Part shown: positions 53,034 through 61,468 of the stretch, in pieces
Position numbering within the stretch: position 1 is the stretch's first letter
Layout: each line of letters begins with the position of its first letter
Assembly (NCBI RefSeq): GCF_027116575.1
Contig: NZ_CP098252.1
Location: 1,426,001 to 1,490,000, forward strand
Length of the DNA: 64,000 nucleotides
Direction: 5' to 3'
DNA from: Oxalobacter aliiformigenes
GTDB taxonomy: Bacteria > Pseudomonadota > Gammaproteobacteria > Burkholderiales > Burkholderiaceae_D
Program-made: the position numbers and the translations under genes
Notes under the pieces: model-generated
The model's input: only the letters and a program-made list of their open reading frames with translations
Databases searched by the model: none
What the model was told of the DNA's origin: nothing

Positions 53034-53978
53034 ATGAAATTTGTTGCGATTGCCTTACCTGTCATACTGATTGCCGCCGCCGGGCTGGCAGGTTGTGACC
53101 AGACCGAAAAACCGGCTTCAGCCAGCGTCAGCCGGGATGCAATGAATTCCCCTGACATTGAAAATGTCTCTTCAGTGAAACTTGACCTTTACACCCGGGC
53201 ATATTATCTGCTGATGAACAGTCCTGACAGTCTCCGGCCATCCTACAATACCTTTCATCAGGCAAGAAAAGCGAAAATCCCCGACGATATCCGTTTCTCG
53301 TCATCCGCCAGCCTTGAAAAAGGACTGGAACTTTTCAAAAAAGGACTCGCCATTCATGGCGGCGGCATGGATGATCTCGATGAAGCCGTTCGCGATACGC
53401 TGCTTGCAGGCTTCCGGCTGCAAAAGGATGAACTCGAACTGGAACCCTATTTCCGCAAACAGGAATACCGTGACGACCAGCTGGCGAAAGCAAAGGCATC
53501 CTATATGACCATACAGGCCGACTACGAAGCCATGTTTGGTTACATGGACAAAATCGAAACACTCCTGTTCAAATACAGAAAAACCGAATCCGAAAAAAGA
53601 ATGGCCGTTTTCCGCGAAAAGAAAGACTGGCTGGGTTACTATACCGAAGAAAGTCTTCTGAACGCCCAGGATTTGCTGGCGCTGTTCAGTGAATCGGATG
53701 ATTCGGTCAAAAATACCGACCTGTATTCCAGAGGCGATGAAATTCTTCTCCATCTGGAATCCTCGCTTGTTTCCCAGCGCAAGGCCTTTGAAGAAGCACG
53801 CAAAAACAACACGAAACATATCGGAGACTATTCCGCCATCAATCGTATCCTGACAAGTTATATCGGGAGTTATCGCGATCTCAGGCAACACAAGGCAATC
53901 GGTGACCTGTCTGCCATGTACAAGAAGTACAACGATGCACTTGTAGCCTACAGACGTGCCAGCCGCTTCCAGAACTGA
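53034..53978 (+). CDS. DUF3829 (YiiG-like) lipoprotein, copy 1
   Basis: 314 aa. A lipoprotein signal ends GLAGC (Cys21), followed by a Ser/Ala-rich linker. The body is all-helical with conserved Tyr-rich elements: YTRAYYLLMNSPDSLRPSYNTF, and PYFRKQEYRDDQLAKAKASY, which resembles the E. coli YiiG pattern (KYY...YKDDxFAKGK). Function is unknown for the family. Absence of Asp after Cys suggests outer-membrane sorting by Lol. A paralogue follows 119 nt downstream on the same strand. Confidence 0.78.
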   Translation: MKFVAIALPVILIAAAGLAGCDQTEKPASASVSRDAMNSPDIENVSSVKLDLYTRAYYLLMNSPDSLRPSYNTFHQARKAKIPDDIRFSSSASLEKGLELFKKGLAIHGGGMDDLDEAVRDTLLAGFRLQKDELELEPYFRKQEYRDDQLAKAKASYMTIQADYEAMFGYMDKIETLLFKYRKTESEKRMAVFREKKDWLGYYTEESLLNAQDLLALFSESDDSVKNTDLYSRGDEILLHLESSLVSQRKAFEEARKNNTKHIGDYSAINRILTSYIGSYRDLRQHKAIGDLSAMYKKYNDALVAYRRASRFQN

Positions 53979-54097
53979 ACCGGCCGGCTACGCGGATTGA
54001 CAAAAGAACAATAAATAGCATTCCACCGGTCTTTCCGGCTGGCTTTCCCGGGATATTTCAGTTATCTTAGATTTCATCCCCGTCGCAGAAAAAAACA

Positions 54098-55102
54098 ATG
54101 AAATATCCCATTCTTTTCCGGCTGGCCCTGTTTTTCGTTTGTCCGCTTTCCCTGTGCGGCTGTTACTATGCCATTCCGACCATCGTCGAAGCCGTGAACC
54201 AGAACCGGCTGCAATCGGAATCCGAAGGTGCGATACTCGAATCAAATACCGGAGCACTCAAATTCGTCTCGAACAGCGACAAAATCACGGCAGAGAAGCT
54301 CAACGCCTATATCAGGGGATACAACTGCATTATGGTCGGTTCATGGAGTCTGTGGCCGTCATACAATACCTTCACGAACCATACCCTGAAATCCCGATCA
54401 ACCGACACGATTTCCTTTCCCGTTGTCGATGGTCTGGAAAAGGGGCTGGACTGGCTGAAAAAGGGAATATCATACGAACAGGTTTCCATGCCGGAACTGG
54501 ATGAAGCGATTGCCGCCTGTATCGCCGCCGGTGAAAAACTCTATACAGACGAACAGACAAGCCTGCCATATTTCAGAAACCAGATGTACCGTCGTGACAA
54601 CATGGCCGGAGCGAAAAAAATCTTTCCGGTTCTGCAAAAAGATTACGACAATATGATCGCCGCCATGAACAAGGCCGGTTCCATCCTGATCGGCATGCAA
54701 AAAACGGAAACGGAAAGACGGATGACCGCATACCGTGCCCAGAAAACCATGGTGGGTTACAACACGGAAAAAAGCCTTCTGTACGCCCAGGAAATCGTCA
54801 TGCTTTTCAACAGTCCAGAAAACAGTATTGCAGACAGGGAAAAATACATCGAAGGCGACAGGCTGATAGCGGAAATGACAACAGCTCTCGCCACGCAGCG
54901 GAAAATACTGAACGATGTTTATCCCCTGCGCGACAGAAGTGGAGGAGTGGACAGTATCCACGATCATCTGACGGAAATGATCGCAAGCTACCACATCATG
55001 AAAAAGAAAAAAACCGCACGCTCGTTCAACCGCATGATGAAACGTTACAGCGACGCTATCGAAAGTTACAACCGTTCCCTCAAATTTGCGCGACCGATAT
55101 AG
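54098..55102 (+). CDS. DUF3829 (YiiG-like) lipoprotein, copy 2
   Basis: 334 aa. The signal ends SLCGC (Cys22). It matches copy 1 in order and phrasing (LNAYIRGYNCIMV...LWPSYNTF; LPYFRNQMYRRDNMAGAKK; KTETERRMTAYRAQK against KTESEKRMAVFREKK), showing tandem duplication and strong divergence. It is predicted to be periplasmic, helical and lipid-anchored. No enzyme motif is visible. Confidence 0.78.
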   Translation: MKYPILFRLALFFVCPLSLCGCYYAIPTIVEAVNQNRLQSESEGAILESNTGALKFVSNSDKITAEKLNAYIRGYNCIMVGSWSLWPSYNTFTNHTLKSRSTDTISFPVVDGLEKGLDWLKKGISYEQVSMPELDEAIAACIAAGEKLYTDEQTSLPYFRNQMYRRDNMAGAKKIFPVLQKDYDNMIAAMNKAGSILIGMQKTETERRMTAYRAQKTMVGYNTEKSLLYAQEIVMLFNSPENSIADREKYIEGDRLIAEMTTALATQRKILNDVYPLRDRSGGVDSIHDHLTEMIASYHIMKKKKTARSFNRMMKRYSDAIESYNRSLKFARPI

Positions 55103-55268
55103 AAACGGATTCTCATGACGCCATCATTGCCGCCATCACCGTTTATTTCATCCATGGCTTCAGCTGAAAGACAAAAAGACAAGCTTCGTAACATGTTTTC
55201 ATAGCCCGTCCGGCTCTATCGCCCATATAATCTGACCGGATACGCCACAACACCAGGAAAGGAATTTC

Positions 55269-55733
55269 ATGACAACGCCTTTTGACAATCTTATCGAATG
55301 GTTCGGACAACTTCCTTCAAAATACCGGCAGGATCTGGCTTCGGAAATCGCCATGCTTATGCCCGGTATCGACGTCAATCCCTATCATCGCAAATTTCTC
55401 GATGACTTCATGGAACAGCTTGATGTATTCAGAAGAAAAGGAGTCCACAAGGAATACGGTCTGTTACTGTGCTTGAAAGTTCTGATCGATGACATCATCA
55501 CCGTGAAAAATCGTGAAAATGCAAACTGGGAGAAAGAAAAAAATGAACTCGAGGAGCTGGTCAACATGACGGGAAGCTGTTCATTCGCCACGGCAGCATC
55601 CGAAAAAGCCATGCAATACAGTGAATGGAAGGCCATTGCCGAACAATGGAACGGACTGACCCGTCAACTTCTGACACCGGACAGCATCGACCTGTGGCGA
55701 CAATCCGTCTCACCATCCGGACACATGGCCTGA
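55269..55733 (+). CDS. Hypothetical 154-aa protein
   Basis: The ATG at 55269 follows AGGAAAGGAATTTC, a strong ribosome site. The product is soluble and largely helical, without signal peptide or membrane span (MTTPFDNLIEWFGQLPSKYR... to about 110; a Glu/Lys/Asn-rich stretch about 78-95). I do not recognise a family. It follows the DUF3829 pair by 166 nt; a perfect hairpin lies 25 nt after its stop. Confidence 0.65.
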   Translation: MTTPFDNLIEWFGQLPSKYRQDLASEIAMLMPGIDVNPYHRKFLDDFMEQLDVFRRKGVHKEYGLLLCLKVLIDDIITVKNRENANWEKEKNELEELVNMTGSCSFATAASEKAMQYSEWKAIAEQWNGLTRQLLTPDSIDLWRQSVSPSGHMA

Positions 55734-55757
55734 CATCTGTCCGGTAAACGCTCCATT

Positions 55758-55780
55758 CCCTGTTTCATGGCGAAACAGGG
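55758..55780 (+). terminator. Hairpin after the 154-aa gene
   Basis: CCCTGTTTC (55758-55766), loop ATGGC, GAAACAGGG (55772-55780). Perfect 9-bp stem but no U tract, so terminator or mRNA-end structure. The rest of 55781-56038 has no gene. Confidence 0.5.
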
Positions 55781-56038
55781 GAGAGCGCCCCTCAAACCGG
55801 CCCGTTCCGAAAAAAACCGGACATTCCGCTTCCGTATTCAATATCCTTTTCCTGGCCCGGAACCGAAAAAGCTGTCTCCGGCACTTCTCTCATAATCGAA
55901 CGCGATATGCAGTTCCTTCGAAAAACCGGCTGCCTATCAGATATCGCCCGTTGCAGAACTGATTCTTCCGATACAAGAACACCGACTACACACGATATAT
56001 CGCAAGCCTGTTGCTAAAAAGTGACGGTAGAGCACATT

Positions 56039-56057
56039 AATAATGATAATTATTCTC
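56039..56057 (+). promoter_or_regulatory. Fur-box-like operator upstream of porin
   Basis: AATAATGATAATTATTCTC matches the 19-bp Fur consensus GATAATGATAATCATTATC at 16 positions by eye. It overlaps the proposed -35 hexamer of the porin promoter. Confidence 0.65.
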
Positions 56058-56081
56058 ATTCAATAATTTTGTCTCTAAAAT
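56053..56081 (+). promoter_or_regulatory. Probable porin promoter
   Basis: TTCTCA (56053-56058), 17 bp, TAAAAT (56076-56081). The -35 lies inside the Fur-like box, so bound Fur would block it. The leader to the ATG at 56142 is about 54 nt. Confidence 0.5.
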
Positions 56082-56141
56082 CTCTTCCTGCGTACACACT
56101 AGCAACAGTTTTTCAACGATTCATTTTCAGGACTTGCAATA

Positions 56142-57242
56142 ATGAATAAAAAATTACTCGTCACTTTAATGGCTATGGGACTGACAGGCATTGCACATGC
56201 CCAGACCAACGTCACCATTTACGGTACGGTGGATACCGGTCTGATCAAGGAAACCGGCTCCGACGTCCGCATGGGCAGCAACGACGATAGCCTTATCGGC
56301 TTCAAGGGCACGGAAGAGCTCGGTTCCGGCATGAAAGCCACCTTCCAGCTCGAAAGACGTTTCGATCTGAATAACGGCGTCAAATTCTCCGGCAACAACG
56401 CACTCGATATTCTCCAAGGGGCGGATCCTGACGGGGAAGACGGGGTCGAATGGCAGGGTGCCGCCAACGTCGGTCTGCAAGGAGATGTATGGGGTGCTGT
56501 CCGTCTTGGCCGTGTCAATAGTATTCTCATCGAAAATTTCGGTGATCTGGATCCGTTCGCTGTCACGGGTGTTGCTACTGCCCTGGTTGGCAATAATATC
56601 CTGTATTCCGAACAGCTGGCCAACACCATCCGCTACGATAGCCCGAGCTGGGCTGGCTTCGGCTTCAGCGCCAGCTATACGCTTGGCCAGGATACCCATC
56701 ATGGTAATGGCAGCGATATCTTCGGTGGCAAGGGATATGACGACTATGGCAATGACGGTTTCGGCATCGGCCTGAAATACGACAACGGCCCGCTGATGCT
56801 GACCGCCAACTATGAACGGCTCGCCGATTCCGACAAATCCTGGCTGTGGAACGCTGGCGGCGCCTATACTTACGAAGGTTTCACTGTTTCCCTCGGTTAT
56901 CAGAGTACCAAGGTCAAAAGCGCTGCTGCCTATGTTCTGGCCGATGTCGATTCAGAAATCGATCAGAAAGACTGGCTGGTCGGCCTGCAGTACAATACCG
57001 GCCCGCATACCGTCAAGTTCTCGTATAACCGGGGTGAAGTCGAAAGCCATACCGAATATGACGGCAAGGCCAACAAATACTCGCTGGGTTACACCTACGA
57101 TATGTCCAAACGGACTTCCCTGTACGCGATGGTCGCCTATACCGACAGCGATAACGATTCCGTCGGTGAAATCTACAACAGTAACGGGGTCGCCGACGAT
57201 TCCGTCACCGGTGTCCAGATCGGTATCACCCACAATTTCTGA
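56142..57242 (+). CDS. Trimeric general porin (Porin_4, betaproteobacterial type)
   Basis: 366 aa. The signal peptide cleaves after GIAHA, and the mature protein starts QTNVTIYGTVDTGL, the classic first strand of Bordetella/Neisseria-type porins. SLIGFKGTEELGSGMKATFQLE, AVRLGRVNS and NTIRYDSPSWAGFGFSASYT follow, and the last strand ends GVQIGITHNF with terminal Phe for BAM recognition. It forms an outer-membrane diffusion channel. The upstream Fur-like box suggests iron-linked expression, and a strong terminator follows, so it is a single-gene unit. Confidence 0.95.
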   Translation: MNKKLLVTLMAMGLTGIAHAQTNVTIYGTVDTGLIKETGSDVRMGSNDDSLIGFKGTEELGSGMKATFQLERRFDLNNGVKFSGNNALDILQGADPDGEDGVEWQGAANVGLQGDVWGAVRLGRVNSILIENFGDLDPFAVTGVATALVGNNILYSEQLANTIRYDSPSWAGFGFSASYTLGQDTHHGNGSDIFGGKGYDDYGNDGFGIGLKYDNGPLMLTANYERLADSDKSWLWNAGGAYTYEGFTVSLGYQSTKVKSAAAYVLADVDSEIDQKDWLVGLQYNTGPHTVKFSYNRGEVESHTEYDGKANKYSLGYTYDMSKRTSLYAMVAYTDSDNDSVGEIYNSNGVADDSVTGVQIGITHNF

Positions 57243-57265
57243 TTTCCTTATCAAGCAGGGGCAAA

Positions 57266-57302
57266 AAACAGGTTGCCGGCTTACGCCGGCAACCTGTTTT
57301 TT
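57266..57302 (+). terminator. Very strong terminator after porin
   Basis: AAACAGGTTGCCGGC (57266-57280), loop TTAC, GCCGGCAACCTGTTTTTT. A perfect stem of 15 bp including A/U pairs. Confidence 0.95.
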
Positions 57303-58101
57303 AATAGCGCCCCCTCAACATATCGCTTGCCATCTTATAAACCGTTTCCGATCTGTCATGGGATCGGGAAAAACGACATAAAACCGGCAAACGATTTACA
57401 AGCTGTTTTTCCGCATCCGTTTTTCACCTCTCATGAATCAACAATCGTGAATGCATATTCCGTTTCCCTACCTAACCGGACATTTTGACATTTTTCATCA
57501 TTCTTTATTCACATGACACTTTTCAAAATTCCAATCAGCCCCACGCAAACACTCCGGATTCTCCCTGCGACCAACACAATCAACGATACCGATCAAAACA
57601 GGAACCACAGCTCGAGTCCATATCGAATCCCGAAAAGACGAAAATAAATGACTTGCAAAACAGTCATAGAAAACAGTTTCTTATCGGAATATCTTTATAT
57701 GGATTATTAGGATATTTTTCCGACTGTTCCGCTTATTCACGGTAACATCCCTTTCAGAAACGGCCCTCCCGATTTACCGACACCGACCCCTTTCACTGCC
57801 TCAAATCATTTTTGGGGAAATCCCATTCACGAACCGGTAACCATCATTCCGGTTTCATTGTCACTTTGGATTGCCGATTTCATATCCATAAAAAATGTCC
57901 GGTATCATTCGCCTTTATATCGTGACAATCCCCGTTTTATTCACTTTACGTTTTTACGCTTTACGCCGCTTGCGAAAAGTGCGAAACCATTTCATACCAA
58001 CAACATTTTCCTCAACCTTCCCGACAGAAACCGGATGATGAAACAACGGTGTACGACACCAATCTGCTAACATACAAAATCCGCCGACAGGAGAACGATA
58101 C
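57303..58101. other. Porin-HipA spacer, no gene recognised
   Basis: About 800 AT-rich bp. A TTG-started 86-codon frame at 57485 is polar, has no ribosome site and no family pattern. No HipB-like helix-turn-helix gene is found before the HipA gene. Confidence 0.45.
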
Positions 58102-59370
58102 ATGCAGTGCACGATAGAAATTTTCGAACGGGGACAATGGAAACCCTGCTGCCTTGTCGAAACAGACGCACCGGAAGCGGGCCCAACCTCGCCTTCCATA
58201 CTGAGTTATTTCCCGTCCTATATAAAAGAAGGGACATTACCGGTATCCCTTCATTATCCGATCCGTTCCGAACCATACCGGCTCGTCCACTGGCCGTCGT
58301 TTCTGCTGGATCTGATACCGGATGGAGAAGGGCGCGAATACCTGCTCTATGAACATCATCTTCCCGACAATAAAGCCCTCGACTGGCAACTGATGCTTCT
58401 TGGCGCCATCAATCCACTCGGTAATCTGAGAATCCGGGAAGCGTACGAAGCATACCGTCAGCATCTTGCCGGCAAAGCAGCCACATGGATCGAACGTGGC
58501 TTTACGATCCAGGAAATTCTGGAACGACACGAGGATTTTGTCGAATATCTGGAAGAACACGGCATGCTTTCCGCCGGAACGACCAGTATTCACGGCAAGA
58601 CGCCCAAATTTCTGATGACACAGGGAAAAGATGGCCTCTGGTATGCCGACGCGGCCTTGCCGGATGAAAAATCGGCCCGTCACTTTCTGGTGAAACTGTC
58701 GCCCGGACGCAATCTCGCAGACTGGAAAGTGCTTGAAAACGAAGCAGGCTATCTCCATGTGGCCCGTGAAATGGGACTGTTCGTTTCCCATGTGCCGAAA
58801 TGGCAAAGCGATATGTTGTTCATTCCCCGTTTCGACCGGGAAGTCTCGGGAAACGGCGTGATCCGTCATCCCGTCGAAAGCCTCGTTTCCCTATGCGGAA
58901 TCGCCGACGAATCGGTCATGCCAAGCCAGAATGCTGTACTGAAAACTTTGCGCCGGTTCGCCAGTGCCCCTGCGGACATGACATTGGAATATATCAAGCG
59001 CGACATGCTGAACATGGCCCTGGGCAACACAGACAACCACCCCTGCAATACCGCCATGGAATCGGTAGGTGGAAAAACCCGTCTGGCACCGCTTTTCAAC
59101 TTCGCCCCGTCACATCTTCTGATCGACGATATTTCCCGATCACTGGAATGGGTCAACGAAAAAGGGGAAATTCTCGATGACTGGAACGAGATCATCGGCA
59201 CACTCGATCTGCCCGATGAAGAACGTCATCCGATGAAAAATGAACTGAAACGGTTCAGTGAAAAACTGGCCTTTCTGTCAGATATCATGAAAAAAGCGGG
59301 AATCGACGACGACATCATCGAAGCCCGCTACTACAGTATCGCCAACTTGCGCACCCAACTAAAAGAATAA
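58102..59370 (+). CDS. Orphan HipA-type kinase-fold protein, possibly inactive
   Basis: 422 aa; GGAGAACGATAC precedes the ATG. The N-terminal part has WPSFLLDLIPDGEGREYLL and GAINPLGNLRIREA, typical of single-gene HipA-like proteins. Kinase-fold motifs: Lys in HFLVKLSPG, FIPRFDRE, and GNTDNHPCNTA with the catalytic-loop Asp311 and Asn316 intact. The next metal-binding Asp, usually in PLYDFAP, is Asn333 (PLFNFAPS), so ATP/Mg binding may be lost. HipA kinases phosphorylate tRNA synthetases and are paired with HipB; none is adjacent. A pseudo-kinase or regulatory role is possible. Confidence 0.85.
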   Translation: MQCTIEIFERGQWKPCCLVETDAPEAGPTSPSILSYFPSYIKEGTLPVSLHYPIRSEPYRLVHWPSFLLDLIPDGEGREYLLYEHHLPDNKALDWQLMLLGAINPLGNLRIREAYEAYRQHLAGKAATWIERGFTIQEILERHEDFVEYLEEHGMLSAGTTSIHGKTPKFLMTQGKDGLWYADAALPDEKSARHFLVKLSPGRNLADWKVLENEAGYLHVAREMGLFVSHVPKWQSDMLFIPRFDREVSGNGVIRHPVESLVSLCGIADESVMPSQNAVLKTLRRFASAPADMTLEYIKRDMLNMALGNTDNHPCNTAMESVGGKTRLAPLFNFAPSHLLIDDISRSLEWVNEKGEILDDWNEIIGTLDLPDEERHPMKNELKRFSEKLAFLSDIMKKAGIDDDIIEARYYSIANLRTQLKE

Positions 59371-59500
59371 AGGGCAATGACAGTCATGTCATTACAACAA
59401 GACGTGATTGACGACAAAAAATACGGGAAATAATAACCAACACAAAAACAGACCGTCAATAAACAGGACGCAATTCACGAACATACCGACCTTCGTAAGA

Positions 59501-59529
59501 TTGACATCCTGAAAAATAATACCTATTAT
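59501..59529 (+). promoter_or_regulatory. Near-consensus sigma70 promoter of the ABC importer operon
   Basis: TTGACA (59501-59506), 17 bp, TATTAT (59524-59529). Transcription would start near 59536, leaving about 29 nt before the leader reading frame and about 150 nt before the permease. Confidence 0.85.
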
Positions 59530-59564
59530 ACATATAGGAATTATATGGAATAAAGGAGGCATAC

Positions 59565-59708
59565 ATGCACATCCAAAATCTGCGTGGAATATTATTTTCC
59601 GAATGTTGTTGTGGTATGGCAAACGTAAAAGCGATGGCAAAACGACCAGTTTTGTCTGGACACAGGCTATACCATTCCACAAAAGAAAATGAAATACCAA
59701 TTACTTAA
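59565..59708 (+). CDS. Candidate Cys-triplet leader peptide (47 codons)
   Basis: The ATG at 59565 follows TAAAGGAGGCATAC, one of the best ribosome sites in the window, and far better than that of the permease. The frame starts MHIQNLRGILFSECCCGM; Cys14-16 are three successive TGT codons (59604-59612). The rest is basic and polar without a membrane span. It ends at 59708, 20 nt inside the permease gene in another frame, so terminating ribosomes could restart there. Promoter, ribosome site and Cys run together suggest a regulatory leader rather than a working protein (inference). No homologue is claimed. Confidence 0.65.
   Translation: MHIQNLRGILFSECCCGMANVKAMAKRPVLSGHRLYHSTKENEIPIT
59611..59675 (+). 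promoter_or_regulatory. Possible attenuator stem in the importer leader
   Basis: GTGGTATGGC (59611-59620; end of Cys16, then Gly-Met codons) can pair with GCTATACCAT (59666-59675) through 10 bp including two G-U. The 3' arm ends 13 nt before the permease ATG. A short CCAG/CTGG hairpin (59646-59659) lies in the loop. A ribosome paused at the Cys codons would open the stem. No U tract follows, which fits control of translation rather than termination. Confidence 0.5.
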
Positions 59709-60642
59709 AACACTAATTCTTCCTCTTGCAGTCACAATAACTCTTGCAACCGACCTGATCTGGACGGATACAACAGAGCATCCTGTTGCAGAATTTCCCT
59801 GGTTTGCCGCAGCACTTCTTTTTCTGCTCGTTATAACAGTTCTTTTCTTCTTCACAGCCCTGTTTTTTCCCCGCTTCAGGGAGATTTACCAGGCGAAATC
59901 TCCTTTCTACAGCGGAATCATTCTTTTTTTGTGCCTGATCAATATACTGACGGCCAAAACAGCAACCTTGCCAGTATTGTACTTTCCCACCCTTGACCGG
60001 ATTTTCGGTGTACTGGCAGAAGAATCTCTTTTCATAGGGAAATGCCTTCTTTACTCTTTGCGTCTGCAGCTGACCGGCTGGTTTTTCGGTGCTCTGGCAG
60101 GAATAGGAACCGGTATCGCAATTGGTTTCAGCCACCGTATCCGGTACTGGATCCATCCTCTGGTAAGAATACTCGGACCGATACCGTCTACAGCCTGGAT
60201 TCCGCTTGTACTGGTCAGTTTTCCGGGAACGGTTTCCGCAAGCGCTTTCCTGATAGCCCTGGCGGTCTGGTTTCCGACAACGGTTCTGACGATGAACGGC
60301 ATCGCCAATATTCCCAATTCATACTTCGAAGTCGCTGCCACAATGGGAGCCAGTTCACGTTATGCAATCTTTCATGTCGGCATACCGGCAGCCATGCCAC
60401 ACATGTTCATCGGTCTTTTCAACGGAACCTGTGCATCATTCATAACCCTTGTCACAGCTGAAATGCTGGGCGCCAAATACGGGCTCGGCTGGTACATCAA
60501 CTGGCAAAAAGACATGATGGCCTATGCTCACGTCTATGCCGGACTGATTGTCATGTCACTGGTTTGCTATTGCATCATCACGCTGCTTTTCCAGCTGCGC
60601 GACAAAATTCTTGTATGGCAGAAAGGGGTCATCAAATGGTAA
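59689..60642 (+). CDS. ABC importer permease (SsuC/TauC/NMT1-associated type)
   Basis: 317 aa. Two or three extra N-terminal helices (about 5-95) precede the standard binding-protein-dependent permease domain (about 110-310). The EAA-loop region reads FEVAATMGASSRYAIFHVGIPAAMP, typical of the nitrate/sulfonate/taurine family. The start has only a weak AAAAGAAA site and overlaps the leader frame, so coupling is likely. It overlaps the ATPase gene by 7 nt. The substrate is not readable; the operon context favours a sulfur-containing organic compound. Confidence 0.88.
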   Translation: MKYQLLKTLILPLAVTITLATDLIWTDTTEHPVAEFPWFAAALLFLLVITVLFFFTALFFPRFREIYQAKSPFYSGIILFLCLINILTAKTATLPVLYFPTLDRIFGVLAEESLFIGKCLLYSLRLQLTGWFFGALAGIGTGIAIGFSHRIRYWIHPLVRILGPIPSTAWIPLVLVSFPGTVSASAFLIALAVWFPTTVLTMNGIANIPNSYFEVAATMGASSRYAIFHVGIPAAMPHMFIGLFNGTCASFITLVTAEMLGAKYGLGWYINWQKDMMAYAHVYAGLIVMSLVCYCIITLLFQLRDKILVWQKGVIKW

Positions 60643-61415
60643 ATGGTATTGTCATTTCCGGAGTAAACAAACTGTTTACCAATACGCAAAATGAAACGGT
60701 CACAGCACTGTCCGATATCCATCTGGAAATTTCCTCCGGTTCCTTCACCTCTCTGATCGGTCCGTCCGGTTGTGGCAAATCGACGCTTTTGCGTCTGATC
60801 GCCGGGCTGATCAGACCGGATAACGGGACATTGGCACTGGATGGAAAAGCGATTGAAAAACCGGGAAGCGACCGCGGTTTCATGTTTCAGGAACATACAC
60901 TGTTTCCCTGGCTAACCATCAGGGACAATATCGCTTTCAGTCTGCGCGCCCAAGGAATTTACAGAGAAATGTCATCCCGGGTTGACGAATTTCTCGAACT
61001 GGTTGGCTTGAAGGATTTCGGAAATTACTACCCACACCAGCTCTCAGTAGGGATGTGCCAGAGAGCCAGTCTGGCCCGCGCCATCGTCAGTCATCCCAAG
61101 GTACTGCTGCTGGACGAACCGTTCGGAGCACTGGATGCCTTCACCCGCATGAACATGCAGGATGAACTGCTCCGGATATGGAAAGAACGCAACATGACCA
61201 TGATCATGGTCACTCACGATGTAGATGAAGCGATTTATCTGTCCGACCGGATCGTCGTGATGTCTCCCCGTCCGGGAAGAATCACAAAAATCCTCAATGT
61301 GCCATTCAGCCGTCCCCGCGCGCGAAGCAGCAACGAATTTCTCCGATGTCGAGGAGAAATACTCCGTCTGCTGGACTTTGGCGGAACAGTCATGGAACCT
61401 GAATTCTATCTCTGA
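60636..61415 (+). CDS. ABC importer ATPase (SsuB/TauB family) with unusual signature
   Basis: 259 aa from MVNGIVISGVNKLF, with AAAGGGG upstream inside the permease end. Walker A GPSGCGKSTLL (about 42-52), Q-loop FMFQEHTLFPWLTIRDN, Walker B VLLLDEPFGALD, D-loop and switch His in MVTHDVDEAIYLSDR are normal. The signature reads QLSVGMCQRASLARA (136-140 LSVGM), where LSGGM is expected: the first Gly is Val, and Cys replaces the usual Arg. The effect on activity is uncertain. Confidence 0.9.
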   Translation: MVNGIVISGVNKLFTNTQNETVTALSDIHLEISSGSFTSLIGPSGCGKSTLLRLIAGLIRPDNGTLALDGKAIEKPGSDRGFMFQEHTLFPWLTIRDNIAFSLRAQGIYREMSSRVDEFLELVGLKDFGNYYPHQLSVGMCQRASLARAIVSHPKVLLLDEPFGALDAFTRMNMQDELLRIWKERNMTMIMVTHDVDEAIYLSDRIVVMSPRPGRITKILNVPFSRPRARSSNEFLRCRGEILRLLDFGGTVMEPEFYL

Positions 61416-61468
61416 ACCACTTGCCCGGTCAGATCCCCGTTTTTTATCAGTAACCAAAGGAAAATCCA

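Noticed and set aside
57485..57745. 86-codon frame between porin and HipA genes
   Set aside because: TTG start, no ribosome site, polar composition, no family pattern.
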